Source: Halomonas daqiaonensis (lineage in GTDB: Bacteria > Pseudomonadota > Gammaproteobacteria > Pseudomonadales > Halomonadaceae). Taken from it: 64,000 nt of DNA. Both the position numbers and the translations under genes were made by a program. The notes under the pieces were generated by a model. It had not been told where the DNA came from. It was given only the letters and a program-made list of their open reading frames with translations, and made no database searches. Each line of letters begins with the position of its first letter. Position 1 is the stretch's first letter. Location: assembly GCF_900109725.1 (NCBI RefSeq), contig NZ_FOBC01000011.1, forward strand, positions 1 through 64,000, given 5' to 3'. Of this stretch, positions 32,947-42,947 are shown piece after piece.

Positions 32947-35900
32947 ATGACCCCGGACACCGCAGCTCGAGAAAACCGCATGCAGCACCCGAATGCTGTT
33001 TCACCCGGACGTCGTCGCCTGGCCTGGCTGATGGCCTTTCCCTTGTTAGCCTTCATCCTCTACCTGGTCGTGGCCAACGGGCTGATCAACCTGCCGAAAA
33101 CCCAGGCGTGGCTGGCCGAGAGGGCCGACATCTCGATCCGCTGGGAGGCGGGCTGGAGCGCCTTCCCCGGCCATATTGCCCTTGAGGGGCTGCAGGTCGA
33201 AAGCGACAACCCGCCCCTTCGGCTGGCGGTGGACCAGGCCCGTCTGCGGATATCGCTGCCTGCTCTGCTCCAGCGACGTCTGGCGGTTTCCAGCCTTACG
33301 GCACAGGGGCTACGCCGCTTCGGCCTTGACGAGCTCAACCTGGAGGGGGATGGCGAGGTCGCACTGTCCTACCTGACGCTGAACGATGGCCAGATATCGA
33401 TCCAGGGGCTCGAACTCGGCATGGAGACGGCCCGAGTCAGGCGCGACAACACGGTGTTGGCCAACGATATCCGCCTGGCGACCTACCTGCAGGTGGCACC
33501 CTTCGACTTTAACGAACATCCCGGCCTGGCAGCGGCACGTTTCGTCTCGGGAACGCTGTCTCTGGAAGCCACGGCCGATGCCTGGGACGTCTTCACTCCT
33601 TACCTGCGCCAACTGGACTGGCTCGACCTGTCCGGGCGGGGCAGGCTGACCGGGGAGCTGTCACTCGAGCGCGGCGAGCTCGTCCCGGGGAGTGAACTCA
33701 CCCTGGACTCTCCGTCGCTGCTGGTGGAGCTGGACGAGCAGGTACTGCTGTCGCCATCCGAGGAATCCCGGGATTTGGCCGAGGCCAAGATGGACCGCCT
33801 TCGACTCAGTGGCGACGGCCGGGTCATCAGCCGGGTCGTGGAAGGCGACGAGGGACCGGTCATGGAACTCGCGGTGACCCTCGACAGGATGGAGATGCTG
33901 CGGGCAGGCCTGAACCACCCTTTCATGACCAGCCGGCGCTTCCACCTCTCCACCCGCGTGCTCGGCACCGGTCTCGCCGACACCCAGTGGCAACTGACCT
34001 CCGCTCGACTCGAGTGGGAGGAAGCCCGCCTGCCCGACGTCGGCGCCCTGTCGGTTTACCTGCCGGAGGAGGGACCACTGACGCTGCAGAGCGGCAGTGC
34101 CCGACTGGAAGGATACCTGGCGTATCGGGATGGCTTGTTCGAGGGCAATTTCCTCCTGGCCGGCGACCAGGTGGCCCTGACCCTGGCCGGACGACCGCTG
34201 GAAGGCAGCATGATGCTGGACCTGGCACTGCCCGAGATCGATCCACGCCGGCGTCGATTGGACCTGACGGGCACCCATCTCGCGGTCTCGGCTCGGGGAG
34301 AGGGAGACGAAGTGCCGTTGACCACCGAGATCACTCTCGAGGAGGCCAACCTGACCTCACTGGGCCCCTTGGCCAGGCTCATCAAAGAAGAAGGAGCGCC
34401 ACCGATTGAGGGCCGAGTCGTCGTCAGGGGACGCGTGGCCCGGCTCGATGTCCTCGATGACTTTCTGGTTCACACCGTCGACGGTGGCCTGACGCTGGAA
34501 GGCGGTGGCGACCTGGTTGCCAGCCTGCAACTGGAAGGGGGCCGTGTGGCCTCGGGCAGCCGCCTGGCGGTGACCACCGAGTCATTGGCAGCTCACTTGT
34601 TCGACCTGGAAGCCCGGGGACGCGGCAGCGTCACGGCCAGCTGGCAGGATGCCCCGGACGGTCCCCTTACCCGGCTGGACGCCAGCCTGGAGGAGGCCAG
34701 TGTATCGAGATCTTCCGACGGTGGGCTGCTGATGGGGGATGGACGACTGGTCCTGACAGCCGAGAGCGATACCCCCAACGCCGGTACCAAGGTGGCAAAT
34801 CCGCGGCTGTCAGTTTCCTGGCACGACGCCACGATGCCCGATGTCGCGGTGCTGCAGGCCTACCTGCCAGCGGCCGTACCGGGAACGTTAATCTCCGGAA
34901 GGGCGATCACTCACGGCCGAATCGATATCCAGGACCACCTGGCCCGCGGCCAGATCGAGCTGACCGGGCAACATACCGTCGGCCGGCTGCTCGAGAGGGA
35001 GGTGGAAGGGGAACTGGCGCTGGAGCTGCAAGTGCGGGAAGCCAACCTGGCCAATGGTCGCCTGGACCTTTCCGGGTCACGGCTGGCAATGCAGGCGGCT
35101 GCCTCGGGCCCAACCTTGCGCACCCGGATCGTGGCCCGCGAGGCACGACTCGGCCCCCTGCCAATGCTGGGCGGAGAAGGACCAGCGCCGGCGCTTGACG
35201 GCGACATGGTGCTAGAGGGGATGGTCGCCAACCTTGGCTTCCTCGACGACTTCCTGCCTTCTGCCCACGGCCTGACCCTAGCCGGTAACGGCCGTTTCAG
35301 GGCCAGCCTTCACGTCTCGGATGGCCAGCTTCGTCCGGGTAGCCAGCTCCGGGTCGAGGCAGACGACCTGGCAATCGGCTTCCTCGAGTACGAGGCCAAG
35401 GGCCAGGGTCGCCTCGAGACCGAGATCGATGGCGAGCAAGAGACGCCGGGAGCCCGACTGAGCCTGACGCTGCCCCGTTTCAGCCTGAACCGGACAGGCG
35501 AAACGCAAGCCTACGTCGAGGGCCGCCACTTCAGCCTCGAGACCGAGACACCGCGCTTCGGCCTCGACCACGACGAGCGCTCCCTGCAGCATTTCACCAC
35601 TCGCATTCAGCTACCCATCGCCGAGGTGGACGACCTCTCTCGCTACAATGCCTACCTCCCGGACGGGTCGGGGCTGACATTGCTGGGAGGCCGCGCCGGG
35701 CTGGAAGTGGACCTGCACCTGGAGGGACTCCAGGCCCGCGGCGACGTCACTCTCCAGGCCTTCGACACGACCATCCGATTCGGCGAGCAGCACCTGGATG
35801 GCGACCTGCGACTCGAGGCCCGACTGCGTGATGGCAACCTGGTCACCCGTCGCTTCGATGCCTCCGGCTCACGGCTGAGGCTGGACAACATCCAGCGCCG

Positions 35901-36417
35901 GGACGAGCAGACGCGCGGCGAGGCAGGCTGGTGGGCGCAGTTGGACATCACCGAGGGCCATCTTGACTGGACCCGTCCCCTGCAACTGGATGCGCGGCTC
36001 GACCTGGCGATGCGCGACAGCGGCCTGCTGGCGCGCCTGTTCCTGTCCCGCGCCCGGGAGTGGGCGTGGCTGGGGCGGCGCCTGACGGTTAACAACATCC
36101 GTGGTAACGCCATGCTCCACCTCGACGACGATACCCTCCAGTTGCGCGAGGCGCGCCTGACGGGCGACTCCCTGGAGATGCTCGCGGATCTGGTCTTTCG
36201 TGACGAGGTGCCGGAAGGATCGCTCTTTGCGCGCCTGGGAATCCTCGCCGCCGGCGTATCCCTTGAGGAGGGGGATCCCGAGGTTCGCCTGCTGCGTCCA
36301 CGCCAGTGGTATGAACGCCACCGCCCCTCACCGCAAGAGGATCTGGAGGAGGCCACCGTGAGCCAGTGGCAGCGGGCCCTGGACGCCCAGGTTAGGCCCT
36401 CCGAAAACCCCGACTGA
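32947..36417 (+). CDS. Large AsmA/TamB-like repeat protein, 1156 aa
   Basis: A 1156-residue protein with one membrane helix near its N-terminus (WLMAFPLLAFILYLVVANGL, about residues 28-47), then an all-beta, strongly repetitive body. Two motifs recur three times at intervals of about 265-280 residues: a LDDFL/LTLEGxGxLxAxLxLxxGxLxxGS block at about 222, 500 and 763, and a YLPxxxxLTLxSGxA block at about 361, 630 and 894. This is the plan of AsmA-clan (AsmA, TamB, YhdP) proteins, which form a hydrophobic groove between inner and outer membranes and help lipid transfer. The start could also be the ATG at 32980. I assign the clan, not a named member. Confidence 0.7.
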   Translation: MTPDTAARENRMQHPNAVSPGRRRLAWLMAFPLLAFILYLVVANGLINLPKTQAWLAERADISIRWEAGWSAFPGHIALEGLQVESDNPPLRLAVDQARLRISLPALLQRRLAVSSLTAQGLRRFGLDELNLEGDGEVALSYLTLNDGQISIQGLELGMETARVRRDNTVLANDIRLATYLQVAPFDFNEHPGLAAARFVSGTLSLEATADAWDVFTPYLRQLDWLDLSGRGRLTGELSLERGELVPGSELTLDSPSLLVELDEQVLLSPSEESRDLAEAKMDRLRLSGDGRVISRVVEGDEGPVMELAVTLDRMEMLRAGLNHPFMTSRRFHLSTRVLGTGLADTQWQLTSARLEWEEARLPDVGALSVYLPEEGPLTLQSGSARLEGYLAYRDGLFEGNFLLAGDQVALTLAGRPLEGSMMLDLALPEIDPRRRRLDLTGTHLAVSARGEGDEVPLTTEITLEEANLTSLGPLARLIKEEGAPPIEGRVVVRGRVARLDVLDDFLVHTVDGGLTLEGGGDLVASLQLEGGRVASGSRLAVTTESLAAHLFDLEARGRGSVTASWQDAPDGPLTRLDASLEEASVSRSSDGGLLMGDGRLVLTAESDTPNAGTKVANPRLSVSWHDATMPDVAVLQAYLPAAVPGTLISGRAITHGRIDIQDHLARGQIELTGQHTVGRLLEREVEGELALELQVREANLANGRLDLSGSRLAMQAAASGPTLRTRIVAREARLGPLPMLGGEGPAPALDGDMVLEGMVANLGFLDDFLPSAHGLTLAGNGRFRASLHVSDGQLRPGSQLRVEADDLAIGFLEYEAKGQGRLETEIDGEQETPGARLSLTLPRFSLNRTGETQAYVEGRHFSLETETPRFGLDHDERSLQHFTTRIQLPIAEVDDLSRYNAYLPDGSGLTLLGGRAGLEVDLHLEGLQARGDVTLQAFDTTIRFGEQHLDGDLRLEARLRDGNLVTRRFDASGSRLRLDNIQRRDEQTRGEAGWWAQLDITEGHLDWTRPLQLDARLDLAMRDSGLLARLFLSRAREWAWLGRRLTVNNIRGNAMLHLDDDTLQLREARLTGDSLEMLADLVFRDEVPEGSLFARLGILAAGVSLEEGDPEVRLLRPRQWYERHRPSPQEDLEEATVSQWQRALDAQVRPSENPD

Positions 36418-36528
36418 CCTCTCCCTCACCAAAAAAATCGAGGGTAATAAATAAGTGGCATACTGCATTGCAACACGCTGTGATAAGATTCTGCCGCTTT
36501 TGACCCTTCCCCCACCTCCTGCCTCAGG

Positions 36529-38025
36529 ATGATCGCAGCCATGCTGACAACCTGTCGTATACCTCCCCGGCCACGGCAATTCGCCCGTTGGCCGGGGATG
36601 TTCGTGCTCGCCTTACTCACGATGCTCGCCAGTAGCCCCGTGTTCGCCGTCACCGGTGAGCTCGACCTGACCGGCTCCTTCGTGGGCTTTCTCGCCGTCG
36701 CCGTCTTCGTGCTGGCCTACGCCCTGGTCATGGCCGAAGAGAAGATCCACATGCGCAAGTCGAAGCCGGTGCTCGTCGCAGCCGGCATCATCTGGGCGTT
36801 GATCGGCTGGGTCTATGTCAAGGCGGGCATGCCCGCCGAGTCGGAGCATGCCTTCCGCATGACCCTGCTCGAGTTCACCGAACTGATGCTGTTCCTGCTG
36901 GTGGCGATGACCTACATCAACGCCATGGACGAACGCCGGGTGTTCGACGCGCTTCGCTCCTGGATGGTCCGCAAGGGCTTCAGCTACCGTCAGCTCTTCT
37001 GGATCACCGGCGTGCTGGCCTTTGTGATCTCGCCGATCGCCGACAACCTGACCACCGCGCTGCTGATGTGTGCCGTGGTGACCAAGGTCGCCGAGGGCGA
37101 CAAGCGCTTCATCAATCTCTGCTGCGTCAACATCGTGGTAGCGGCCAATGCCGGCGGCGCCTTCAGCCCCTTCGGCGATATCACTACCCTGATGGTCTGG
37201 CAGGCCGGCATCGTCCAGTTCTACGAATTCTTCGACCTGCTGATTCCGTCGCTGATCAATTTCATGATCCCGGCCGTGGTGATGAGCTTCTTCATCCAGA
37301 ACCGCAAGCCGGCCAGCCTGGAGGAGGACGTCTGGCTCAAACGCGGCTCCCGACGCATCATCGCCCTCTTCCTGCTCACCGTCGCCACCGCCGTGGCCTA
37401 CCATGTATTCCTGCATTTGCCGCCGGTGCTGGGCATGATGACGGGCCTTGGCTACCTGCAGTTCTTCGGTTACTACCTGCGCCGCACTCTGCCGCGTTCC
37501 CTGGAGCGCAAGCGTACCCGCTACAGCCAGCGCGGTGACTGGAAGAAGCTCGAGAGCCTGGGCAGCGTGGTTCCCTTCGATGTCTTCAACCGCGTGGCCC
37601 GCGCCGAGTGGGACACCCTGCTGTTCTTCTACGGCGTGGTGATGTGCGTAGGTGGCCTCGGCTACATGGGCTACCTGGGCATGCTCTCCGAGGCCCTCTA
37701 TACCGGTTGGAACGCCACCGGTGCCAACATTGCCCTGGGGGTGATCTCGGCGGTGATCGACAACATCCCGGTGATGTTCGCCGTGCTGACCATGGAGCCG
37801 GATATGTCCCATGGCCACTGGCTGCTGATCACCCTGACCGCCGGCGTAGGTGGCAGCCTGCTGTCGATCGGCTCGGCGGCCGGCGTCGCCCTGATGGGCC
37901 AGGCTCGTGGCAACTATACCTTCATGGGCCACCTGCGCTGGACCCCGGTGATCGCCCTGGGCTATGTCGCCAGCGTGATGGCCCACCTGTGGCTCAATGC
38001 CGAAAGCTTCCACGTCTTCGGTTGA
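36529..38025 (+). CDS. nhaD: Na+/H+ antiporter NhaD
   Basis: A 498-residue polytopic protein with an N-terminal cleavable-looking segment (FVLALLTMLASSPVFAVTGE) and about twelve further helices. NhaD family marks are ALVMAEEKIHMRKSKPVLVA, FVISPIADNLTTALLMCAVV, NAGGAFSPFGDITTLMVWQA, and VISAVIDNIPVMFAVLTM with the closing GSLLSIGSAAGVALMGQARG. The Asp/Asn-containing repeats (SPIADNLTT and GVISAVIDNIPV) are inverted structural repeats that bind Na+. It exchanges internal Na+ for H+ and is important for haloalkaline growth. It has its own terminator at 38033. Confidence 0.93.
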   Translation: MIAAMLTTCRIPPRPRQFARWPGMFVLALLTMLASSPVFAVTGELDLTGSFVGFLAVAVFVLAYALVMAEEKIHMRKSKPVLVAAGIIWALIGWVYVKAGMPAESEHAFRMTLLEFTELMLFLLVAMTYINAMDERRVFDALRSWMVRKGFSYRQLFWITGVLAFVISPIADNLTTALLMCAVVTKVAEGDKRFINLCCVNIVVAANAGGAFSPFGDITTLMVWQAGIVQFYEFFDLLIPSLINFMIPAVVMSFFIQNRKPASLEEDVWLKRGSRRIIALFLLTVATAVAYHVFLHLPPVLGMMTGLGYLQFFGYYLRRTLPRSLERKRTRYSQRGDWKKLESLGSVVPFDVFNRVARAEWDTLLFFYGVVMCVGGLGYMGYLGMLSEALYTGWNATGANIALGVISAVIDNIPVMFAVLTMEPDMSHGHWLLITLTAGVGGSLLSIGSAAGVALMGQARGNYTFMGHLRWTPVIALGYVASVMAHLWLNAESFHVFG

Positions 38026-38032
38026 TCCCTGC

Positions 38033-38062
38033 CCCGGCGGCCATCATCTGCCGCCGGGTTTT
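38033..38062 (+). terminator. Intrinsic terminator of nhaD
   Basis: CCCGGCGGC (38033-38041) pairs with GCCGCCGGG (38050-38058) and is followed by tttt. It begins eight bases after the nhaD stop codon. Confidence 0.88.
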
Positions 38063-38395
38063 CTCCCCGCGTTGATACTCCGACCTGTACATTTCATTAA
38101 AGTGATGTAGCGTATAAGAATGACCTGTGCCGAAATGGCACAATGGTTTTCCTGGTGTCTGTCGTGGGTAATCACTGACACTCGCTGGGCATAAAAAGAA
38201 AATGCCCCCAGGGGCTGCAGGGAGAAGGCGTCATCGACTCATACACACGTGAAGTGCAGACCACGCCTGCATGGTGCATGAACCTGACGTTCATCAGACA
38301 ACGGGAATATAACCCCCGATGCCATCAACTGTCCTGACCCGCTCCCTGGCGGCGCTGGAGGCTGCCCGTGTCCGCCAGCCAGGGGGAGGTGCTCA
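38063..38395. other. Leader region of the binding protein/porin/GGDEF-EAL operon
   Basis: This stretch of 333 bases has no gene. It is partly AT-rich (38085-38220) and contains short hairpins: TGTGCC/GGCACA around gaaat near 38127, gcccc/ggggc around cag near 38203, and TGAAC/GTTCA near 38278. It must carry the promoter of the operon starting at 38396. I could not define -35 and -10 elements. Confidence 0.45.
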
Positions 38396-38839
38396 ATGCT
38401 TCGCCTGAGCCTCCTGGCCCTGGCTTCCGTGCTGCTGGCCAGCCTGTCGCTGGCCGGCACACCGGCCATTGCCCGAGAGGCACCGATCCTGCTGGTGGCA
38501 CATCCCGATGTGAATACCCGCCAATTGAAGCGCGATACCACTCGCGCCATCTTCGCCATGAGGCAGCGCACCTGGCCCGACGGTCAGGCCGTGCGGGTCT
38601 TCGTGCTCGGCAACAATCACCCTGTGCATGCGCGGTTTGCCAAGGAGCAACTCGCCGTCTATCCGCACCAGCTGCAGCTGGCCTGGGATCGCATGGTGTT
38701 CTCGGGCACCGGTCAGGCACCCGACCGTGTTCGCAATCAGGTGGAGATGCGCGAGCGGGTCGCTACCACGCCCGGCGCTCTGGGATATCTTGAAAGGGAG
38801 TACCTGGATGATCGTGTCCAAGTCATTTCGATGGAGTGA
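38396..38839 (+). CDS. Small exported PstS-like periplasmic protein
   Basis: A 147-residue protein preceded by ggggaggtgctca. The signal peptide is LSLLALASVLLASLSLAG, ending PAIAR. The mature part (ILLVAHPDVNTRQLKRDTTR, IFAMRQRTWPDGQAVRVFVL, RNQVEMRERVATTPGALGYL) resembles one lobe of phosphate-type substrate-binding proteins, including the PGALGYL loop common to PstS-like proteins. At this length it cannot be a complete two-lobed binding protein. Its last 32 bases overlap the next gene in another frame, so both are co-translated with the channel and the c-di-GMP enzyme that follow. Confidence 0.82.
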   Translation: MLRLSLLALASVLLASLSLAGTPAIAREAPILLVAHPDVNTRQLKRDTTRAIFAMRQRTWPDGQAVRVFVLGNNHPVHARFAKEQLAVYPHQLQLAWDRMVFSGTGQAPDRVRNQVEMRERVATTPGALGYLEREYLDDRVQVISME

Positions 38840-40031
38840 TCCTCGCTCCATAACTGCCATGGCTGCCGCTCTGGTCTTGGGCTTGTCAGCCCAGGTCCGG
38901 GGTGACGAAGGCGTGCTTGATACCCTCCAGGTGCATGGCTTCCTGAGCCAGGCGCTGATCATTAGCGAAGACAACGACTTCTTCGGCCCCAGCAGCGAGG
39001 ACGAGGGCAGCTTCAAGTTTACCGAGATCGGTGCCAATGCCTCGCTACGGCCCCATCAGGATGTATTACTGGCCGCCCAGGTACTGAGCCGGCGCGCCGG
39101 GGGAGATGGGGATGATGCCCGCCCGGTTCTCGACTATGGCGTTATTGACTACCAGATGCTCTCCGACCAGCAACGCACCTTCGGCATCCAGGTCGGCCGC
39201 TTCAAGAATCCCTTCGGTTTCTACAACCAGACCCGCGATGTGGCCTTTACTCGCCCCAGCATCCTGCTGCCCCAGTCCATCTACTTCGATCGCACCCGAT
39301 CCTTGGGCCTGTCCGGTGATGGTGTCAGCCTCTATCACGAGGAAAGGCTGTCGAATGGAGTGCTTAGAACACAGGTTGGTGTTGGACAAGCTCAGGCAGG
39401 GGATGACCTGCGGCGTACGCTTCGTCTGGAGAATGTCCCTGGATCCCTGGATCCAAAGCAATCTGCAATCGGCCAGGTTCGATATGAACATGATGGAGGT
39501 CGTATCGTTGCAGCTCTGAGTGCCGCCCAAGCAAAGGCAAGATTCGACTCGAATACGCCTCAGCAATCCGATATCACCTTTCGCTTTCGTCCCGTTGTTT
39601 TGTCTTTACAGTACAACGAAGAGCTCTGGAGCCTTACTGGTGAATTTGCGATGCGGCCAACGAAGTTGAGGGGGGTAGACAATCCTTGGCTCAACGATGT
39701 CACCGGCGAAAGCTGGTATATCCAATATACCCGGCGCTTCCTTGATGACTGGCAGTGGCTGGTTCGTTACGACAGTCTGACCAGCAACAGGGATGACCGT
39801 TCGGGGAAGGGCCTCGAGGAATTTACCGGTGGCAGGGTGCCCGCCCATTCACAGTTTGCCGATGACATCACGGTGGGACTTCAGTGGACCCCTCATCCTC
39901 GAGTCATGCTGGCCGGCGAATACCACCATGTCGATGGGACCGGCTGGCTGCCTGTCCAGGATAACCCGGACCCCTCGGAGACCAGTCGTCGCTGGAATAT
40001 GCTGCTTTTCCAGCTGTCGTTGCGCTTCTGA
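38808..40031 (+). CDS. Outer-membrane porin-like beta-barrel protein
   Basis: A 407-residue protein starting MIVSKSFRWSDPRSITAMAA, preceded by aaagggag; the signal peptide ends AQVRG. The mature part begins DEGVLDTLQVHGFLSQALII and is made of alternating strands with aromatic girdles: VLLAAQVLSRRAGGDGDDAR, FGIQVGRFKNPFGFYNQTRD, ESWYIQYTRRFLDDWQWLVR, and a terminal strand NMLLFQLSLRF ending in Phe, as required for BAM insertion. It looks like a 16-strand porin-type protein; the solute is unknown. The middle part (39340-39700) is noticeably AT-richer than its flanks. Confidence 0.8.
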   Translation: MIVSKSFRWSDPRSITAMAAALVLGLSAQVRGDEGVLDTLQVHGFLSQALIISEDNDFFGPSSEDEGSFKFTEIGANASLRPHQDVLLAAQVLSRRAGGDGDDARPVLDYGVIDYQMLSDQQRTFGIQVGRFKNPFGFYNQTRDVAFTRPSILLPQSIYFDRTRSLGLSGDGVSLYHEERLSNGVLRTQVGVGQAQAGDDLRRTLRLENVPGSLDPKQSAIGQVRYEHDGGRIVAALSAAQAKARFDSNTPQQSDITFRFRPVVLSLQYNEELWSLTGEFAMRPTKLRGVDNPWLNDVTGESWYIQYTRRFLDDWQWLVRYDSLTSNRDDRSGKGLEEFTGGRVPAHSQFADDITVGLQWTPHPRVMLAGEYHHVDGTGWLPVQDNPDPSETSRRWNMLLFQLSLRF

Positions 40032-40064
40032 GGTCTCCATGCTCCTGGCCAGGACCCTGCAGAG

Positions 40065-42893
40065 ATGACTCTCCCCGCGTCCCTCCGGACTCGCCACCGA
40101 CTCAGCCTGACATGGCGGGTCATCGCCCTGAGCAGTTTGCTGCTGGTCGGTCTGGTGGTGCTGTTCACCTGGCTGGGCCACAACAATCTGACCCGCCAGT
40201 TCCAGGAGAGCCGCAACCAGCACCATGAACGTCAGCAGCGAGAAATCCGTCTGGCCCTCCAGCGCTCGGCGGAGAACCTTCGTCAGCTGGCGGGCCTGGC
40301 CGCGGCCTCGCCACGCCTCGGCTCGCCCCTCAAGGCAGGTAATGCGGAAGAGGTCGAGAAGGCACTGGCGTCCCAGTGGCCGACCCTGCAACTCGAGGCC
40401 GGCATCGACGAGATACTGGTGGTAGATACCCAGGGACGGCCCATGGGTCGCTGGGGCTCCACCCAGCCGGAGAGCAAGCTGCCGATCCAGGCCTGGGTGC
40501 AGCGGATCATGGACACCGAGTTGCCTATCACGGCACTGCGCTGTACGACGGACTGCCGGCAGTATGCCGCCGTTCCGGTGCTGGTCAGTGGCGAGAGCGT
40601 CGGCCTGGTCGTGCTTTCCCGGTCGCTGGCCGATGTGACTCGACAGGCCCGGGAGGTTTCCAATGCCGAGGTGGCCCTGCTGGTGACCAATCCCTTGGAG
40701 AGCCGCGACCTTTCCGAGGATCGCCATCTCGCCCCCTGGAATGGCTATCTCCTGGCTCTGACGCGCCAGGAAGAGAGCCTGCCTGTCTTGCAACGGGTCG
40801 CCGAACTCGGACCGATCAGCGCTCTGCTGCAAACCCCCTTTCAACTGCAAGCCCAAGGCCAGTACCTCGAGCTAAGCGCGGTCCGTATGGACGAGGACTC
40901 AGACCGACGCAGCACCGGCTATTTCCTGCTGATCTCCGACATCTCGGCCCAGATCAGGGCCATCAACGAGGACACACGAATCCTTCTGGGGGTCGGCCTG
41001 GTGGGCTGGATCGCCGCGGAATTGCTGCTGCTGATGATCCTGCTGCGCCCCATGGCTCGCCTGCGTCGGATCGCCGGCTTGCTGCCGACACTGGCCAGCG
41101 GCGGGTTCGACGATATCAAGGCCGCGATTCCTTCCACTCGCCACCGCCTGCCGGACGAGATCGACGTGCTGGAAGGCACTACAGTGGAGCTCGCGCGACA
41201 GCTCGAGATGCTGGAACAGGAGGTTCAGGAACGCGGCGACCAGTTGGCAGAGCGGGTCGAGGAGCTGGCCCAGGAGAGGGACTTCGTTAACAGCCTGCTG
41301 GATACCGCCAGGGTGTTCATCATCGCTCAGGACGGCAGGGGACGGATCAGCCTGGTCAACGACTACACCTGCAAGATGCTGGAACTGGACGAGCCTTCCC
41401 TGCTTGGCCGCCATTTCGTGGACGTGTTCGAGGCGGGCAGTCCCTCTCTGGTCGGTACCTTCGATACCCCGCAGCAGGAGGAGCGCAACCTCCAGACGCC
41501 CGATCGACGCCTCCATACCATCGCCTGGTACCATGCACCGCTGCCGTCCGGCACCGACGGCAGCATGTCGCGGATCTCGGTAGGGCTGGACATCACCGAA
41601 CGCAAGGCCGCGGAAGCTCGACTGACCTGGCTGGCCGAGCGTGATCCCCTGACCGAGCTCTACAATCGGCGCTACTTCCAGGACGCCTTGCAGAAGGCAA
41701 TGTGGCGAGAGTCCCGCGGCGCCGTGCTGCTGCTAGACCTGGACCAGTTCAAGGAGGTCAACGAACTCAGCGGTCACCATGTCGGAGACCGTCTGCTGCA
41801 AGAAGTGGCCGAGACCCTCCTGCTGAACCTAGGCCATCGCGGCGTCATCGCTCGCTTGGGAGGTGACGAATTCTCGCTGTTGCTGGCGCATGCCGACGGG
41901 GACCAGGCGGTACAGGTTGCCCTTCATATCGACCAGTTGCTCGACAGCCTGGGGTTCACGGCCGCAGGACATCGACACCGGGTCACCGCAAGCATCGGCA
42001 TTGCCCTTTTCCCGATACACGGCGCGACACCGGCGGACCTGATGGCTAGTGCCGACGTGGCGATGTACAAGGCCAAGGAGAGTGGTATCCAGCACTGGCA
42101 CCTGCTCTCCAGGGCCGAGAATGCCAAGGACGAGTTACAGGAGCGGGTCTACTGGGTCGAGCGTGTACGCAGCGCCCTGGCAGAGGACAGCTTCGAGCTG
42201 ATGGTACAGCCGATCATGCGGCTGGAGGATCGCGACGTGAAGCACTTTGAAGTGCTGCTTCGCATGCGCGATGTCGACGGCGGCCTAGTGGCTCCTTCCT
42301 ATTTCATCCCGGTCGCGGAGCGCAGCGGGCAGATCGTGCAGGTCGATCGCTGGGTGCTGCGCCACAGCCTGCGGATGCTCAGTCGACTGCAGGAGCGAGG
42401 CATCAGCCTGGCGGTCAACCTCTCCGGCCAGTCCCTGCATGATGAAGGACTGAAGCAGTACCTGGCCCAGGAGCTGGCCACGAGCGGTGCCGATCCCCAT
42501 TACCTCATCCTGGAGGTAACCGAGACCGCCGCCGTCACCGACTTCTCCACCGCACGCGGCGTGCTGCAGGCGGTCCGCGACCTCGGATGCCGAACCGCTC
42601 TGGATGACTTCGGCGTGGGATTCAGCAGCTTCCACTACCTGGGGCAGTTGCCAGTGGACTACATCAAGATCGACGGCTCCTTCATCCGCAGTCTGACGAT
42701 CAGCCCCGACAGCCGCGTCATCGTCCAGGCCATTGCCGATATTGCCACCGGCTTCGGCAAGCAGGCGATCGCCGAATTCGTCGACCAGGAATCTCTGCTG
42801 CCGATACTGAAGTCCTATGGCATCACCTATGGCCAAGGCTTTTACCTAGGACGCCCAGTCCCGATCCAAATGGCTTTCAGCGATGACATTTGA
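40065..42893 (+). CDS. Membrane GGDEF-EAL protein with periplasmic sensor and PAS
   Basis: A 942-residue protein. Membrane helices at about 17-38 and 306-326 enclose a periplasmic sensor domain; a HAMP-like segment and coiled coil follow, then a PAS-like domain (about 405-520: IIAQDGRGRISLVND). The GGDEF domain has DLDQFKEVNELSGHHVGDR and the intact ARLGGDEFSLLL near residue 597, without an RxxD site. The EAL domain has EVLLRMRDVDGG near 728 (EVL in place of EAL), LEVTETAAV and [15 protein letters not shown] near 846. It could make or degrade c-di-GMP in response to an envelope signal. It is 33 bases behind the porin gene, hence likely co-transcribed. Confidence 0.92.
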   Translation: MTLPASLRTRHRLSLTWRVIALSSLLLVGLVVLFTWLGHNNLTRQFQESRNQHHERQQREIRLALQRSAENLRQLAGLAAASPRLGSPLKAGNAEEVEKALASQWPTLQLEAGIDEILVVDTQGRPMGRWGSTQPESKLPIQAWVQRIMDTELPITALRCTTDCRQYAAVPVLVSGESVGLVVLSRSLADVTRQAREVSNAEVALLVTNPLESRDLSEDRHLAPWNGYLLALTRQEESLPVLQRVAELGPISALLQTPFQLQAQGQYLELSAVRMDEDSDRRSTGYFLLISDISAQIRAINEDTRILLGVGLVGWIAAELLLLMILLRPMARLRRIAGLLPTLASGGFDDIKAAIPSTRHRLPDEIDVLEGTTVELARQLEMLEQEVQERGDQLAERVEELAQERDFVNSLLDTARVFIIAQDGRGRISLVNDYTCKMLELDEPSLLGRHFVDVFEAGSPSLVGTFDTPQQEERNLQTPDRRLHTIAWYHAPLPSGTDGSMSRISVGLDITERKAAEARLTWLAERDPLTELYNRRYFQDALQKAMWRESRGAVLLLDLDQFKEVNELSGHHVGDRLLQEVAETLLLNLGHRGVIARLGGDEFSLLLAHADGDQAVQVALHIDQLLDSLGFTAAGHRHRVTASIGIALFPIHGATPADLMASADVAMYKAKESGIQHWHLLSRAENAKDELQERVYWVERVRSALAEDSFELMVQPIMRLEDRDVKHFEVLLRMRDVDGGLVAPSYFIPVAERSGQIVQVDRWVLRHSLRMLSRLQERGISLAVNLSGQSLHDEGLKQYLAQELATSGADPHYLILEVTETAAVTDFSTARGVLQAVRDLGCRTALDDFGVGFSSFHYLGQLPVDYIKIDGSFIRSLTISPDSRVIVQAIADIATGFGKQAIAEFVDQESLLPILKSYGITYGQGFYLGRPVPIQMAFSDDI

Positions 42894-42947
42894 ATATTTT
42901 AGCATTCAATTTAACCACCGGTTACCGCTTGATAAGGAAGGCTCTAG

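Noticed and set aside
36613..38013. Minus-strand open frame of 466 codons across nhaD
   Set aside because: A GC-rich shadow; nhaD on the plus strand carries all family motifs.
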